From NCBI RefSeq assembly GCF_015221875.1, contig NZ_JACYGY010000002.1:417573-481572 (forward strand): a stretch of 64,000 nt of DNA, given 5' to 3'. The notes beneath the pieces are model-generated. The model was not told the origin of the DNA and did not search any database. It saw only the letters and a program-made list of their open reading frames with translations. Positions 27,611-36,822 of this stretch are shown in pieces (the stretch's first letter is position 1; each line of letters begins with the position of its first letter). A program made the translations under genes and the position numbers. The stretch is from Dyadobacter subterraneus (GTDB taxonomy: Bacteria; Bacteroidota; Bacteroidia; Cytophagales; Spirosomataceae).

Positions 27611-28447
27611 TTATGCTCCAATTGCTACTCTTTTGAATGACTTTACAGTCAAACCCTTAGCAGTTTTCTCAACCAATTGGCGGATAGTTAATGAAGAATC
27701 TTTAACAAATTCCTGGTTCAACAAAGTATTATCTTTGTAGAACTTCTGTAATTTACCCTGAGCGATTTTTTCAAGCATTGCTTCTGGCTTGCCTTCTGCA
27801 CGAGCTTGTTCTTTACCAACTTCGATTTCGCGTTCAACTGTTGCTGAATCAACACCGTCTTTGTCAAGAGCAACTGGTTTCATTGCAGCAATTTGCATAG
27901 CAACGTCTTTTCCAAGTTCGCTAACGTCAGTTCCGTTAACTCCTTCGAACGCTACCAATACACCAAGTTTACCGTTTGAGTGAATGTAGGAAACAACCTG
28001 GTCAGCCGTTACGTTTTCGTAAGCAGCGATAACCAATTTCTCTCCCAGTTTACCAACAAGGTCAACGATGTTTTCGCTTACCGGACGGCCGTCAGCCAAA
28101 GTCGCAGCAAGTAAAGATTCTTTATCCTGGATATCGTCAGCAACAGCTTTATCCAAAATACTTTGAGCAAGGTTTTTGAAGTCTTCAACGTTTGAAACTG
28201 GTTCAGTTTCGCAAGCGAAAGCCACAAGTTTACCATTTGTTCCGTCAGCACTGATTGCTACCAATACTGTTCCTTCTGCTACTTCGTTATCAGCACGTTT
28301 TGCAGCTACTTTTTGTCCTTGTTTACGTAGAATATCAACGGCGTTGTCAAAATCACCATCAGCTTCCTGAAGTGCTTTTTTACAATCCATCATACCTGCG
28401 CCAGTCATCTGGCGAAGTTTATTTACATCTTGAGCGGTAATTGCCAT
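27611..28447 (-). CDS. tsf: Translation elongation factor Ts
   Basis: The 278-residue product starts with the family UBA-like domain (AITAQDVNKLRQMTGAGMMDCKKAL, shown in part by TGAGMMDCKKALQEADGD) and has two EF-Ts dimerisation domains. It catalyses GDP release from EF-Tu. The order rplM-rpsI-rpsB-tsf is the standard ribosomal arrangement in Bacteroidota. A 12-bp terminator hairpin lies between rpsB and tsf, so tsf may be partly uncoupled from rpsB. Length and motifs are normal. Confidence 0.97.
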   Translation of the reverse strand: MAITAQDVNKLRQMTGAGMMDCKKALQEADGDFDNAVDILRKQGQKVAAKRADNEVAEGTVLVAISADGTNGKLVAFACETEPVSNVEDFKNLAQSILDKAVADDIQDKESLLAATLADGRPVSENIVDLVGKLGEKLVIAAYENVTADQVVSYIHSNGKLGVLVAFEGVNGTDVSELGKDVAMQIAAMKPVALDKDGVDSATVEREIEVGKEQARAEGKPEAMLEKIAQGKLQKFYKDNTLLNQEFVKDSSLTIRQLVEKTAKGLTVKSFKRVAIGA

Positions 28448-28565
28448 GACTTATTTCTAAATGGTTAAAAACTTTTTACAAAACAGTTCAATTCCTGTGA
28501 TTAACAGATTAAGCAAATGTTAACGATAGAGGAAAGACTATTTTTCAATTTGAATTTTAAAAAAT

Positions 28566-28594
28566 GTAGCCCATAGCAAATGGCTATGGGCTAC
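28566..28594 (-). terminator. Terminator or attenuator between rpsB and tsf
   Basis: Perfect 12-bp arms GTAGCCCATAGC (28566-28577) and complement (28583-28594) with a five-base loop, followed on the minus strand by ATTTTTTAAAATT. It would end rpsB transcripts or reduce read-through into tsf. Confidence 0.75.
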
Positions 28595-28648
28595 TTTATC
28601 TATCAGAAAGAAAAAGGTTAAAAATTAACCTGATTCATATCGCCCTGA

Positions 28649-29464
28649 CTATTCTTCGTCACTTTCAATAGCTGGAACCTCAGCACGTGGTGCTGCAGCA
28701 GCTTCCTCACCGCCTTTGTCAACCTGACGTTTGGCTTCTTCTTCCTCAACAAGACGCTGATCGTCTTTATCCTGCTTGCGTTCCATCAGACCTTCTTCAA
28801 TTGCCTTACCGATCGCCAAAGTAATCAATGAGATAGCTTTGTATGCATCATCATTACTTGGAATTGGGAAATCAACCAAATCAGGGTTTGAGTTTGTATC
28901 ACAGATCGCAAAAATAGGGATGTTCAATCTTTTTGCTTCTGAAACCGCAATGTGTTCACGTTTCACATCAACGATGAAAAGTGCAGCCGGAAGGCGCGTT
29001 AAGTCAGCTACACCACCTAACACTCTTTCCAATTTGTCCTTTTCACGTGTAAGCATCAGGCGTTCTCTTTTCGCGATATTGCTAACCGTGGTTTCGTCTT
29101 TAAGCATCTTCTCAAGAGTCTGCATTTTTTTCAAAGACTTGCGAATTGTGCCAAAGTTTGTAAGCATACCACCCAACCAACGATCAGTTACGTAAGGCAT
29201 TTTAAGGCGTTTTGCCTCTTCCGTTACAATTTCCTGCGCTTGTTTTTTAGTAGCCACAAACATGATCTTACGTCCTGAACGAACGATCTGTTTCAAAGCA
29301 GCTTCAGCTGATTCTACGCAGCTAAGTGTTTTGTTCAGGTCAATGATGTGAATACCGTTTTTTTCCATAAAGATATATGGAGCCATACGGGGATCCCACT
29401 TGCGGGTAAGGTGACCAAAATGCACACCTGCATCCAATAGGTCTTTATATTCTATTTGTGCCAT
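28649..29464 (-). CDS. rpsB: 30S ribosomal protein S2
   Basis: From the ATG at 29464 the product begins [20 protein letters not shown], the family N-terminus; a second ATG two codons upstream (29470) is less likely. It has 271 residues with both S2 signatures ([15 protein letters not shown] and the later [19 protein letters not shown]). The C-terminal 45 residues are an acidic Lys/Glu/Ala-rich extension (ending VPAIESDEE), a common Bacteroidota trait. S2 joins late to the small subunit. The gap to rpsI holds short repeats. Confidence 0.96.
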   Translation of the reverse strand: MAQIEYKDLLDAGVHFGHLTRKWDPRMAPYIFMEKNGIHIIDLNKTLSCVESAEAALKQIVRSGRKIMFVATKKQAQEIVTEEAKRLKMPYVTDRWLGGMLTNFGTIRKSLKKMQTLEKMLKDETTVSNIAKRERLMLTREKDKLERVLGGVADLTRLPAALFIVDVKREHIAVSEAKRLNIPIFAICDTNSNPDLVDFPIPSNDDAYKAISLITLAIGKAIEEGLMERKQDKDDQRLVEEEEAKRQVDKGGEEAAAAPRAEVPAIESDEE

Positions 29465-29556
29465 TGCCAAATTTGAATTTATAAGATTAATGATTTTTTA
29501 CGCAGCACAGCACATCGGGCACGATAAGTACTGTCTGGACATCTTTCTGTCAAGGG

Positions 29557-29649
29557 TTGTCATTTGTTGCCATGGATTGTCATTTATTGTTTTGCTTCTA
29601 AGCCGAAACGATACCTGACTATTTCCTGACCATAACTGACTATCCTGAC
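29557..29649. repeat. Short direct repeats in the rpsI-rpsB gap
   Basis: Four CTGAC copies start at 29615, 29626, 29636 and 29645 (spacing 11, 10, 9 bases), and TTGTCATTTGTTG (29557-29569) recurs as TTGTCATTTATTG (29577-29589). They occupy the rpsB leader. They could be a protein-binding array, since the spacing is about one helical turn, or part of an RNA structure. No known ribosomal leader motif was recognised. Confidence 0.4.
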
Positions 29650-29659
29650 AAAGAAAATA

Positions 29660-30046
29660 TTAACGTTTCGAGAACTGGAATCTCTTACGAGCCTTAGCGC
29701 GACCGTATTTCTTACGTTCAACCATACGAGGGTCACGAGTAAGGAATCCTTCTTTCTTCAACGCTCCACGGAATTCTCCGTTATATTCAACCAATGCACG
29801 TGAAATAGCCATACGAACAGCCTCAGCTTGTCCGGATATTCCACCACCTCTTACGTTTACTTTAACATCGTAACCGTTGCTACCGCTAATAGTAACGAAA
29901 GGCATTTGCAAAACGATCTGGTGTACTTCAAAAGGAAAGTACTCTTTAAAATCGCGGCCGTTTACTTTGATTTCTCCTTTACCTGGCGTTAGGTAGATGC
30001 GCGCCACAGCTGTTTTTCTTCTACCAATTGTGTTGATAACTTCCAT
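29660..30046 (-). CDS. rpsI: 30S ribosomal protein S9
   Basis: The 128-residue product has the S9 features: GRRKTAVARIYLTPGKGEIKVNG near the N-terminus, VNVRGGGISGQAEAVRMAISRAL in the middle, and the basic C-terminal tail ending KARKRFQFSKR that reaches the P-site tRNA. It lies 38 bases after rplM on the same strand, the usual L13-S9 pair. The start at 30046 gives the normal length for Bacteroidota. Confidence 0.97.
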   Translation of the reverse strand: MEVINTIGRRKTAVARIYLTPGKGEIKVNGRDFKEYFPFEVHQIVLQMPFVTISGSNGYDVKVNVRGGGISGQAEAVRMAISRALVEYNGEFRGALKKEGFLTRDPRMVERKKYGRAKARKRFQFSKR

Positions 30047-30084
30047 GTATTGCTTTTGCGTTATCAGTTTTAAACCTCAGAGGC

Positions 30085-30528
30085 TTAGAACTGTATTTCT
30101 TTAGGTTGTTGAGCACTATGCGGATGTTCCGCAGCGGCATAAACGAACAAATTAGTAAACAAACGACGTCCCAAACGACTTTTTGGAAGCATACCTCTCA
30201 CGGCTTTCTCTATCACACGTTCCGGGTGTTTTTCAAGCAATTCGCGAGGAGTTTGAAAACGCTGACCTCCTGGGTATCCAGTGTGACGAACATAAATTTT
30301 GTCTGTCAACTTCTTACCTGTCAACTTTACTTTATCGGCGTTGATAATGATAACATTATCACCACAGTCTACATGAGGAGTATAACTTGCTTTGTGCTTG
30401 CCTCTGATAATTTTGGCAACTTCACTGGCCAAACGACCAAGAACTGCACCTTTGGCATCCACAACAACCCACTCCTTGTTCACTGTGTTTTTGTTCGCCG
30501 AGATGGTTTTGTAGCTTAACGTATCCAC
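30085..30528 (-). CDS. rplM: 50S ribosomal protein L13
   Basis: The best start is the GTG at 30528, giving [20 protein letters not shown], the standard Bacteroidota L13 N-terminus; a TTG three codons upstream is in frame but not supported. The product has 147 residues with [19 protein letters not shown], the [19 protein letters not shown] stretch and [21 protein letters not shown]13 is an early assembly protein of the large subunit. It begins the rplM-rpsI-rpsB run and has a promoter about 75 bases upstream. Confidence 0.96.
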   Translation of the reverse strand: MDTLSYKTISANKNTVNKEWVVVDAKGAVLGRLASEVAKIIRGKHKASYTPHVDCGDNVIIINADKVKLTGKKLTDKIYVRHTGYPGGQRFQTPRELLEKHPERVIEKAVRGMLPKSRLGRRLFTNLFVYAAAEHPHSAQQPKEIQF

Positions 30529-30537
30529 GATTAACAA

Positions 30538-30838
30538 AAATTTTAATTGATTTTCAATAAATTACACTGTTATAGAACAGTCCCATCGCAAAATGGGAGT
30601 GCAAATATAGAGTTTAACAAATTGAATTACAAGTATGTTTGTAATTTTTCCCGAATGACCTAGCTTTTACAATACTTTTGATATGGGTGACCGATGCAGA
30701 AAATTGCTTTTTAAAGACGAATTGCCAAGTTTTTTGGTGACTGTGAGCTATTAAGCAAGTATTACCCAAACTGAAAATACTTTGATTAAATAATTTTCAG
30801 GATTAAATCAGATCCTGAAATATCTTAAACTTTTACTC
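30538..30838. other. Divergent intergenic region rplM / DUF1080 gene
   Basis: About 300 bases without a gene. It holds the rplM promoter and presumably the promoter of the DUF1080 gene, for which no clean TAnnTTTG element was found. No RNA gene or repeat beyond the inverted repeat noted for the promoter is seen. Confidence 0.6.
30602..30632 (-). promoter_or_regulatory. Promoter for rplM-rpsI
   Basis: Minus strand TTG (30630-30632), 20 bases, TATATTTG (30602-30609): a good Bacteroidota match. An AATTACAA/TTGTAATT inverted repeat (30625-30632, 30639-30646) overlaps the -33 element and may be an operator or chance. Confidence 0.55.
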
Positions 30839-31582
30839 ATGAATATTGAAAATAACACTACAAAACACATCTTCCACACGTCCCGGCTTTGCCATATTAT
30901 CATTTTCTCATTAATTTTTACCCAATATGTATACGCGCAGGATTCTGATAAGCTGGGATTTCGACCTTTATTTAATGGGAAAAATCTGGACGGATGGATT
31001 GATGTCAATACTTCTAAAGAAACCTGGAAAGTAAAAAACGGAACTTTGATTTGTTCAGGATTACCGATCGGCGTAATGCGGTCGGACAGGCAATATGAAA
31101 ATTTTATTTTGGAGGTGGAATGGAAACATATGACCGCTGGCGGGAATTCCGGGATTTTTGTCTGGAGCGAAGGAACACAGTTTAAAGACGATCCGCTGAC
31201 AAAAGCCATCGAAGTACAAATGCTGGAACTGGATTATGCAAGACAGCATAATGCAACGGATGATTATGTCCACGGCGAATTATTCCCAACCATGGGCATG
31301 ACAGCCATTCCCGATAATCCGCGTGGAATCCGCAGTAAATCCATTGAAAAACGCTGCAAAGGAAAAGGAGAGTGGAATAAATATGTGGTGGTTTGCGTGG
31401 ATGGAACCGTAAAATTGTCCGTCAACGGAAAATTTGTAAACGGGCTCCGCGCATCAGAACGGAAGAAAGGGTATATCTGCCTGGAAGCGGAAGGTGCTGA
31501 AATTCATTTCCGTAATATGCGCATTATGGAACTTCCGTCCGGTATAACTTCCGCAGAACAAACTGCGCCGATCGTAAACTGA
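30839..31582 (+). CDS. Secreted DUF1080 (3-keto-disaccharide hydrolase-like) protein
   Basis: The 247-residue protein has a signal-like hydrophobic segment ([18 protein letters not shown], about residues 18-35) and one DUF1080 jelly-roll domain: [15 protein letters not shown], then [32 protein letters not shown] and [24 protein letters not shown]1080 proteins share the concanavalin/LamG fold; some act on 3-keto-glycosides, and many sit in polysaccharide degradation loci. Here no other sugar catabolic gene is adjacent. It probably acts in the periplasm; the true substrate is unknown. Confidence 0.88.
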   Translation: MNIENNTTKHIFHTSRLCHIIIFSLIFTQYVYAQDSDKLGFRPLFNGKNLDGWIDVNTSKETWKVKNGTLICSGLPIGVMRSDRQYENFILEVEWKHMTAGGNSGIFVWSEGTQFKDDPLTKAIEVQMLELDYARQHNATDDYVHGELFPTMGMTAIPDNPRGIRSKSIEKRCKGKGEWNKYVVVCVDGTVKLSVNGKFVNGLRASERKKGYICLEAEGAEIHFRNMRIMELPSGITSAEQTAPIVN

Positions 31583-31641
31583 TTTGTGAAGTTGGCTATG
31601 CCTTAATAACTTACGCAGGTTATCACAATGTTCACTACAAA

Positions 31642-32448
31642 ATGAAAATCTCCTTTATCGGTGCCGGAAATGTTGCATGGCATCTGTCTCAGGCATTTGA
31701 AGATGCTGGCCATCTTATTTGTGAAGTTTATAGCCGCGATACACAAAAAGCCAGACAGCTTGTATCGTTACTATATGATTCCGAAATTCAGCCTGATCTC
31801 AATTTTTCAGAAAGCGATACGCAGATTATTTTTATTACGGTTTCCGACGATGCTTTGAAATCGGTCATTGAAAGAATTGTTCTACCCGAAGGCGTAATCG
31901 TCGTACATACTTCAGGTACCAGATCTTTGGCCGAACTTCAAAATCTGCTGGAAATTTATAGTGATGTTCCCGTGCAAACCGGCGTTTTTTATCCGTTACA
32001 GACTTTCACAAAAGAAGTTCCGATGGATTACAAAACGTTACCGATCTGTATTGAAGGAACTAGTGATATTGTGGAATCGAAACTGCTGACTTTGGGCGAA
32101 AGTGTTAGTAATTATGTCCGTCATGTTGATTCTGATGAACGATTTATTTTACATGTAGCGGCCGTTTTCGCAAGTAATTTCACCAATCATTTATTAAGTA
32201 TTTCCCACGATCTGCTCGCCAGAGAACAAATGAGCTTTGATTTATTGAAGCCGCTTATCAATACAACCATTAACAAAGCACTGCAATCGGAAGATCCTGC
32301 ATTGGGACAAACCGGTCCGGCGAAGCGGGGTGACTGGGCGACAACCGGGCGGCATCTCGAATATTTACAGGAAATTAATCCCGACTGGACCGATATTTAT
32401 CGTTTAATGACCGAACGGATCCGAACCCGTCATATAGGAAATGAATAA
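31642..32448 (+). CDS. DUF2520 Rossmann-fold protein
   Basis: The 268-residue protein begins with a dinucleotide-binding motif (ISFIGAGNVAWHLSQAFEDAGH, glycine loop GAGNVA) and continues with the DUF2520 helical domain (VAAVFASNFTNHLLSISHDLL, and KALQSEDPALGQTGPAKRGD). The GPAKRGD segment is a hallmark of this family, which resembles proC/F420-dependent reductases. The reaction is not known. It precedes the KdsC-like gene, an arrangement frequent in Bacteroidota. A -7 element between the two suggests the phosphatase gene can also be transcribed alone. Confidence 0.88.
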   Translation: MKISFIGAGNVAWHLSQAFEDAGHLICEVYSRDTQKARQLVSLLYDSEIQPDLNFSESDTQIIFITVSDDALKSVIERIVLPEGVIVVHTSGTRSLAELQNLLEIYSDVPVQTGVFYPLQTFTKEVPMDYKTLPICIEGTSDIVESKLLTLGESVSNYVRHVDSDERFILHVAAVFASNFTNHLLSISHDLLAREQMSFDLLKPLINTTINKALQSEDPALGQTGPAKRGDWATTGRHLEYLQEINPDWTDIYRLMTERIRTRHIGNE

Positions 32449-32477
32449 CCGGTACATCGCCGGGAAAAAAGTTAGAC

Positions 32478-32485
32478 TATCTTTG
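32478..32485 (+). promoter_or_regulatory. Probable -7 element for the KdsC-like gene
   Basis: TATCTTTG is a full match to TAnnTTTG, 25 bases before the ATG at 32511. No clear -33 TTG at the right distance was found. Confidence 0.45.
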
Positions 32486-32510
32486 CACACAGTTCCAATC
32501 TTGAAATTTT

Positions 32511-33038
32511 ATGAGTTCAGCCTTAGAAGAGCGTTTCAAACAGATTACAACCTTTATTTTTGATGTGGACGGTGTTATGACCGACGGCAGTGTTATCGCG
32601 CTGGAAAGCGGAGAACAGCCCCGGATTTTCAATGTCCGTGACGGATATGGTATTAACCGTGCTGTCAGATTGGGATATAATGTCGCCATTCTTTCTGCAC
32701 AAAATCAGGTTGGCGTTCGAAAAAGGCTGGAATATTTAGGTGTTAAAGACATTTTCATTGGAACAACACCCGACGGGAAATTACCAATCTTCAAGAAATA
32801 TCTTCAGGAACGCGGACTAACTGAAAACGAAATCATTTTCATGGGTGATGATCTGCCGGATTATGAAGTAATGAAAACTTCTGTGTTAGGTGCTTGCCCC
32901 GCTGATTCTGATCAGGAAATTCTTGCCATTGCAGATTATATTTCTCCTGCAAAAGGTGGCCAGGGAGCGGTCCGCGACGTAATAGAGCAAGTGATGCGTG
33001 CGCAGGGAAAATGGATGTCGTGGTTTGAATCGAAGTAA
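32511..33038 (+). CDS. kdsC: KdsC-like HAD phosphatase (probable KDO 8-phosphate phosphatase)
   Basis: The 175-residue HAD protein has no cap domain. Motif I is FDVDGVMTDG (nucleophile Asp about residue 18), motif II is ILSAQ, motif III lies at DGKLPIFKKY and motif IV is MGDDLPDYEVM. The C-terminal GGQGAVRDVIEQV matches the KdsC tail that closes the tetramer active site. KdsC makes 3-deoxy-D-manno-octulosonate for lipopolysaccharide. The standard S in motif II is present. The gene is followed 12 bases later by an acyltransferase, consistent with an envelope role. An equally small HAD phosphatase of other sugar acids remains possible. Confidence 0.82.
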   Translation: MSSALEERFKQITTFIFDVDGVMTDGSVIALESGEQPRIFNVRDGYGINRAVRLGYNVAILSAQNQVGVRKRLEYLGVKDIFIGTTPDGKLPIFKKYLQERGLTENEIIFMGDDLPDYEVMKTSVLGACPADSDQEILAIADYISPAKGGQGAVRDVIEQVMRAQGKWMSWFESK

Positions 33039-33050
33039 GAATAGAAATAC

Positions 33051-34175
33051 GTGGCACACTCGGAAAACAAACGTTACTTTCCCAATTTAAATGGTATCCG
33101 CTGCATCGCAGCACTTTTAGTGGTTTTTCACCATTTGGAGCAGGCCAAACATGCTTTTGGTATTGACAATTTATATGATGTGACGATCATAAAACATGCA
33201 GGACGATTAGGTGTAGGTCTGTTTTTCGTATTGAGCGGATTTTTGATTACCTATTTACTGCTGGAAGAAAAAGGCCGCTTTGGTGATGTGGATGCTAAAA
33301 AATTCTATTTACGCCGTGTTTTCAGGATCTGGCCGATTTATTTTCTGATCATCGGACTTTCCTTTTTTGTTTTTCCACATATTGACCTGCTGTATTTTCC
33401 GGGCGCCAATGAAAAACTGGCAAATCATGTCGCACCACGACTAGCGTTGCTGTTTTTGGTTCTACCAAACTATGCTTTTGTCTTGTATGATCTACCTTAC
33501 TGGTGCGCACAAACCTGGTCCATAGGCGTAGAAGAGCAATTTTATTATTTATGGCCCTGGATTATCAAATATCCAAAAAAGAGTGGGCGAATCGTTTTTC
33601 TTTTCCTTTTTGTAACGATTGCTCTTCTCTTTGGCGGCGCTTATCTTTTGGATAAAACAGACGAAGAGAAAATGTCGGCTATCACAACTTTTCTTGGGCA
33701 GTTCAGAATTCAAACAATGGCTTTGGGAGGTCTATGCGCGTATCTTGTTTATTCCCAAAAAAGTAAAATTCTCGATTTTGTTTTTAGAAAGGATGTACAA
33801 ATCGTGGTATACACTTTGTTAGCTGTTCTGTTTTTTTCCGGCGTTCACTTCACAGGATTTCTCGAACTGTATGCGCTCTTTTTTAGCTTTTTTGTGCTGA
33901 ATGTTTCCTGCAATAAAAATACAATTATCAGTCTGGAAAATAAGGTCATGAGCTATCTGGGTAAGATTTCTTATGGACTTTATATTTATCACGTTTTTGT
34001 CATTGTTTTTATAATCAATGCATTAAGGACATTTGCTCCTCAAATTACAGGAACTACATATCACGTCATACTTTATATTTTAAGCTTTGTATTATCCGTA
34101 GCAGTTACGGCACTTTCTTATAATTATTTCGAAAAACCTTTATTGGCTTTTAAGGATCGGCATTTTGGACGTTAG
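33051..34175 (+). CDS. Acyltransferase 3 family membrane protein
   Basis: The 374-residue protein starts at a GTG and has about ten membrane helices. The N-terminal FPNLNGIRCIAALLVVFHHLE with the catalytic-type His, GVGLFFVLSGFLITYLL, the FYLRRVFRIWPIYFL motif and WSIGVEEQFYYLWPW are classical for the OafA/YrhL acyltransferase 3 family. It moves acetyl or other acyl groups to surface sugars such as O-antigen. Twelve bases separate it from the KdsC-like gene, suggesting cotranscription. The target sugar is not known. Confidence 0.93.
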   Translation: MAHSENKRYFPNLNGIRCIAALLVVFHHLEQAKHAFGIDNLYDVTIIKHAGRLGVGLFFVLSGFLITYLLLEEKGRFGDVDAKKFYLRRVFRIWPIYFLIIGLSFFVFPHIDLLYFPGANEKLANHVAPRLALLFLVLPNYAFVLYDLPYWCAQTWSIGVEEQFYYLWPWIIKYPKKSGRIVFLFLFVTIALLFGGAYLLDKTDEEKMSAITTFLGQFRIQTMALGGLCAYLVYSQKSKILDFVFRKDVQIVVYTLLAVLFFSGVHFTGFLELYALFFSFFVLNVSCNKNTIISLENKVMSYLGKISYGLYIYHVFVIVFIINALRTFAPQITGTTYHVILYILSFVLSVAVTALSYNYFEKPLLAFKDRHFGR

Positions 34176-34224
34176 TTTTTTTAAACGCAGAGTTATTTGA
34201 GTTTTTCACGGAGTTTTGGGAGTT

Positions 34225-35013
34225 TTATTTTTTGTCAGGGAGTTCTGACATGGTGTAGAATTTCAGGTTTTGGGCTTTTGCTTCTTTTAGGATTGTTTCT
34301 AAAAATGCCACGCTAAATCCGTACTGGCCGTTTTTTGGTTTTTCATATAGTGGTTGATGCCCAAAAAGCATAATGGCCGTGTTTGTGTCTTTTGCTTTTT
34401 TCAGTGCTTGTTTTATTTCTTTTTCGCTGATATTTGTTCCTTCATCGATCATCAGCGCATCCACAATTTGTTCTTTGTTGAAAGGATAATAAATCCAGCT
34501 CATAATTCTCGGTTCAAAATGATATACAGGCACCCCAAATAATTTCCGTTCTGCCTGAGCCACATCTCGTAAAATTTTAAATCCGTTTGCCAATAAAATT
34601 GAATCTGCCTGATCCGTATGGTTACCGCCTGGATGTGCATAGGAAGTAGGTTTTATACCAATTTGTGCCAGGTGTTTTAGGCCTGGTTCAAGTTCGGTTT
34701 CAATATATTTTTGCGGTCCCTCTGATTGTAACATTGCTGTCGCATTCCCATGTATCGTTCCATGAAAACCGATTTCATGCCCGTCTTTTTGAAGCTGTTT
34801 TATTTTGACAATTTCGTCGGTAGTCAGTGAATCCGGGCAGGTAAGGAAAAACGTAACGTGAGCATTATATTTCTGAAAAAGTGATCTTAATGCGTACCAA
34901 TCGTTTATAAAATGATCGTCGAAAGAAATGGCGATACCGGCATTTTCTGAGTTGGCTGGTTTTTTCTGGCAGGAGATTACCGTCGATAAGATGAAGGTAA
35001 TGAATGCCCACAT
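34225..35013 (-). CDS. Polysaccharide deacetylase family lipoprotein
   Basis: From the ATG at 35013 the product (262 residues) opens with a lipoprotein signal ending STVISC, followed by a NodB-type domain: ISFDDHF (metal Asp pair), HEIGFHGTIHGNA (H-x-x-x-H metal ligands) and YAHPGGNHTDQAD. An upstream ATG at 35085 would bury the signal peptide and was rejected. It probably removes acetyl groups from a periplasmic or surface polysaccharide. The gene stands between convergent acyltransferase and divergent sbcD. Confidence 0.85.
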   Translation of the reverse strand: MWAFITFILSTVISCQKKPANSENAGIAISFDDHFINDWYALRSLFQKYNAHVTFFLTCPDSLTTDEIVKIKQLQKDGHEIGFHGTIHGNATAMLQSEGPQKYIETELEPGLKHLAQIGIKPTSYAHPGGNHTDQADSILLANGFKILRDVAQAERKLFGVPVYHFEPRIMSWIYYPFNKEQIVDALMIDEGTNISEKEIKQALKKAKDTNTAIMLFGHQPLYEKPKNGQYGFSVAFLETILKEAKAQNLKFYTMSELPDKK

Positions 35014-35120
35014 CCTGATGTTTTTATTTATTTTTTGGAAACGATTGATCAATGCAGTTGAATTAAATATTTCAAATGTATTCAAACGAAGTATTAATTT
35101 CGCTAAAATAATTACCCAAA

Positions 35121-36341
35121 ATGAAAATTCTCCACACCGCTGACTGGCATATTGGAAAAAAGCTTGACAACTTTTCCAGATTGGAAGAGCAAAGGCTTGT
35201 ATTGGATGAAATTTGCGAGATCGCCGATCGGGAAGAGGTTGATGCGGTTGTAGTAGCGGGTGATCTGTTCGATAATTTCAATCCTTCGTCCGAATCAACT
35301 GAATTATTATACAGCACCTTGTACCGACTATCAGCGCATGGAAGTCGTGCCGTAATAGCTATTGCCGGAAATCATGATTCACCAGAACGCATTGAAGTTC
35401 CTGACGCTTTGGCGAAAGTTTGCGGGATCATTTTTGTCGGTTTCCCAAATGCAGAAATTAAACTGTTTCGCACACAAGCCGGACTTGAAGTGACGAAATC
35501 AGACAAGGGTTTTATTGAAATTAAACTACCAAATTCAGATGTTCCGCTTCGTGTTCTGCATACTCCTTATGCAAATGAACAGCGTTTGAAAACATTCCTG
35601 GGACTGGAAGATTCCGAGGAAAACCTGCGGACGCATCTGCAAAAACACTGGCAGGAACTGGCTGAAAAATATCTCGATGACAATGGTTTCAATCTTTTAG
35701 TCACGCATTTATATGTGATGAAAAAAGGTGATCCGGCACCGGAAGAAGAACCGGATGAAGAACGCCCGATTTTACATATCGGTGGCGCGCAGGCGATTTA
35801 TACAGAAAATTTTCCTGAACAAATTCATTATATCGCACTCGGACATTTGCACCGTTATCATCGCGTCGACAAAATTCCGGCTCCTTCCGTTTATTCAAGC
35901 AGTCCGCTGGCATATAGTTTTTCAGAAGCAAATCAGACGAAGTATGTCATTCTCCTTGACGCAGAAGCAGGAAAATTAAATAATTACCGCGCTATCGAAC
36001 TGACAAAAGGAAAGAAACTTCGTCGCGGAAAGTTTGATTCTATTGATGAGGCAATAAACTGGCTGCACGAGCATTCCGAAGACTTAATTGAACTTACGAT
36101 CGTTTCGGATAACTACCTGGAGGCTGCGGATAAAAAACGGCTTACCGAGGCACATTCCGGTTTGGTGCAGATTATTCCCCAGATCAAAAAAATAGCAGAA
36201 GAGGGAAGTGCTTCAACCATCGATCTTACTTTGAGTATGGAAAACCTTTTTCAGGAATATTTTAAAAGTAAAAATAAAGGGCAGGAACCATCAGAAGGGC
36301 TGCTTGATGTTTTTCGGGAGGTTTTGGGAACGGAGGAGTAA
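35121..36341 (+). CDS. sbcD: SbcD-type nuclease subunit of SbcCD exonuclease
   Basis: The 406-residue metallophosphoesterase has the full SbcD/Mre11 motif set: HTADWHIGK (motif I), VVAGDLFDNF (II), AIAGNHDSPER (III), LLVTHLYV (IV) and ALGHLHRYHR (V). The C-terminal capping domain is present. With the ATPase SbcC it cuts hairpins and DNA-protein adducts at double-strand ends. No sbcC follows: the next gene is on the other strand after a terminator, so sbcC must be elsewhere. It is divergent from the deacetylase gene, with 107 bases between. Confidence 0.94.
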   Translation: MKILHTADWHIGKKLDNFSRLEEQRLVLDEICEIADREEVDAVVVAGDLFDNFNPSSESTELLYSTLYRLSAHGSRAVIAIAGNHDSPERIEVPDALAKVCGIIFVGFPNAEIKLFRTQAGLEVTKSDKGFIEIKLPNSDVPLRVLHTPYANEQRLKTFLGLEDSEENLRTHLQKHWQELAEKYLDDNGFNLLVTHLYVMKKGDPAPEEEPDEERPILHIGGAQAIYTENFPEQIHYIALGHLHRYHRVDKIPAPSVYSSSPLAYSFSEANQTKYVILLDAEAGKLNNYRAIELTKGKKLRRGKFDSIDEAINWLHEHSEDLIELTIVSDNYLEAADKKRLTEAHSGLVQIIPQIKKIAEEGSASTIDLTLSMENLFQEYFKSKNKGQEPSEGLLDVFREVLGTEE

Positions 36342-36362
36342 TCTGGAAACTTATAAAGACAA

Positions 36363-36405
36363 AAAGGCAAGCTTACTTTCTGGGTAAGCCTGCCTTTATT
36401 TTTTG
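36363..36405. terminator. Bidirectional terminator between sbcD and the DksA-like gene
   Basis: Arms AAAGGCAAGCTTAC (36363-36376) and GTAAGCCTGCCTTT (36384-36397), one G-T mismatch, then ATTTTTTT on + and an A-run on the other side. It serves both convergent genes. Confidence 0.8.
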
Positions 36406-36438
36406 TATAGTAACGGAGTAAAGTTTTTTCAGATGAAA

Positions 36439-36822
36439 TTAGTTTACCCGTTTCAATTTCGCTTCAATTGTTTGCTGTGTGTGAGGTACAATGCGTAACC
36501 TCTCTTTTGGAATCAGTTTACCTGAATCAATACAAATACCATAAGTACCGTTTTTAATACGAACAAGGGCATTTTCCAACTGGATTGAATATTTCTGTAA
36601 TCTGGCAGCCAACTGGCTTAGATTCTCACGTTCACTTGCATCTGCACCATCTTCAATCGACTTGGCTGTACTGGCTGTGTTATCTGTACCGCTATCGTTT
36701 TTTTTGCTCAGACCTCCTTTAATATAGTTGAGTTCTTCAAGAGTACCTTCCAATTTGCCGCGAATCAATACCTCAAATTCCTTTAATTCTTCCTCAGAAT
36801 ATCTCGTCCTTTCTTCTTGCAT
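36439..36822 (-). CDS. DksA/TraR-like protein lacking the zinc-finger cysteines
   Basis: The 127-residue protein has the coiled-coil N-terminal half and a C-terminal segment GTYGICIDSGKLIPKERL, which aligns with the DksA/TraR zinc finger (YGIC..CG..I...RL). Only the first Cys is present; the partner positions are Ser or absent (SGKLI, then PHTQQTIEA). Cysteine-poor DksA-like proteins are common in Bacteroidota, so the protein is likely functional in binding RNA polymerase secondary channel, but without zinc. It is separate from pdhB by about 200 bases. Confidence 0.85.
   Translation of the reverse strand: MQEERTRYSEEELKEFEVLIRGKLEGTLEELNYIKGGLSKKNDSGTDNTASTAKSIEDGADASERENLSQLAARLQKYSIQLENALVRIKNGTYGICIDSGKLIPKERLRIVPHTQQTIEAKLKRVN

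Noticed and set aside
35014..35085. Longer N-terminus for the polysaccharide deacetylase
   Set aside because: It would place 24 residues before the lipoprotein signal; the ATG at 35013 fits the signal peptide.
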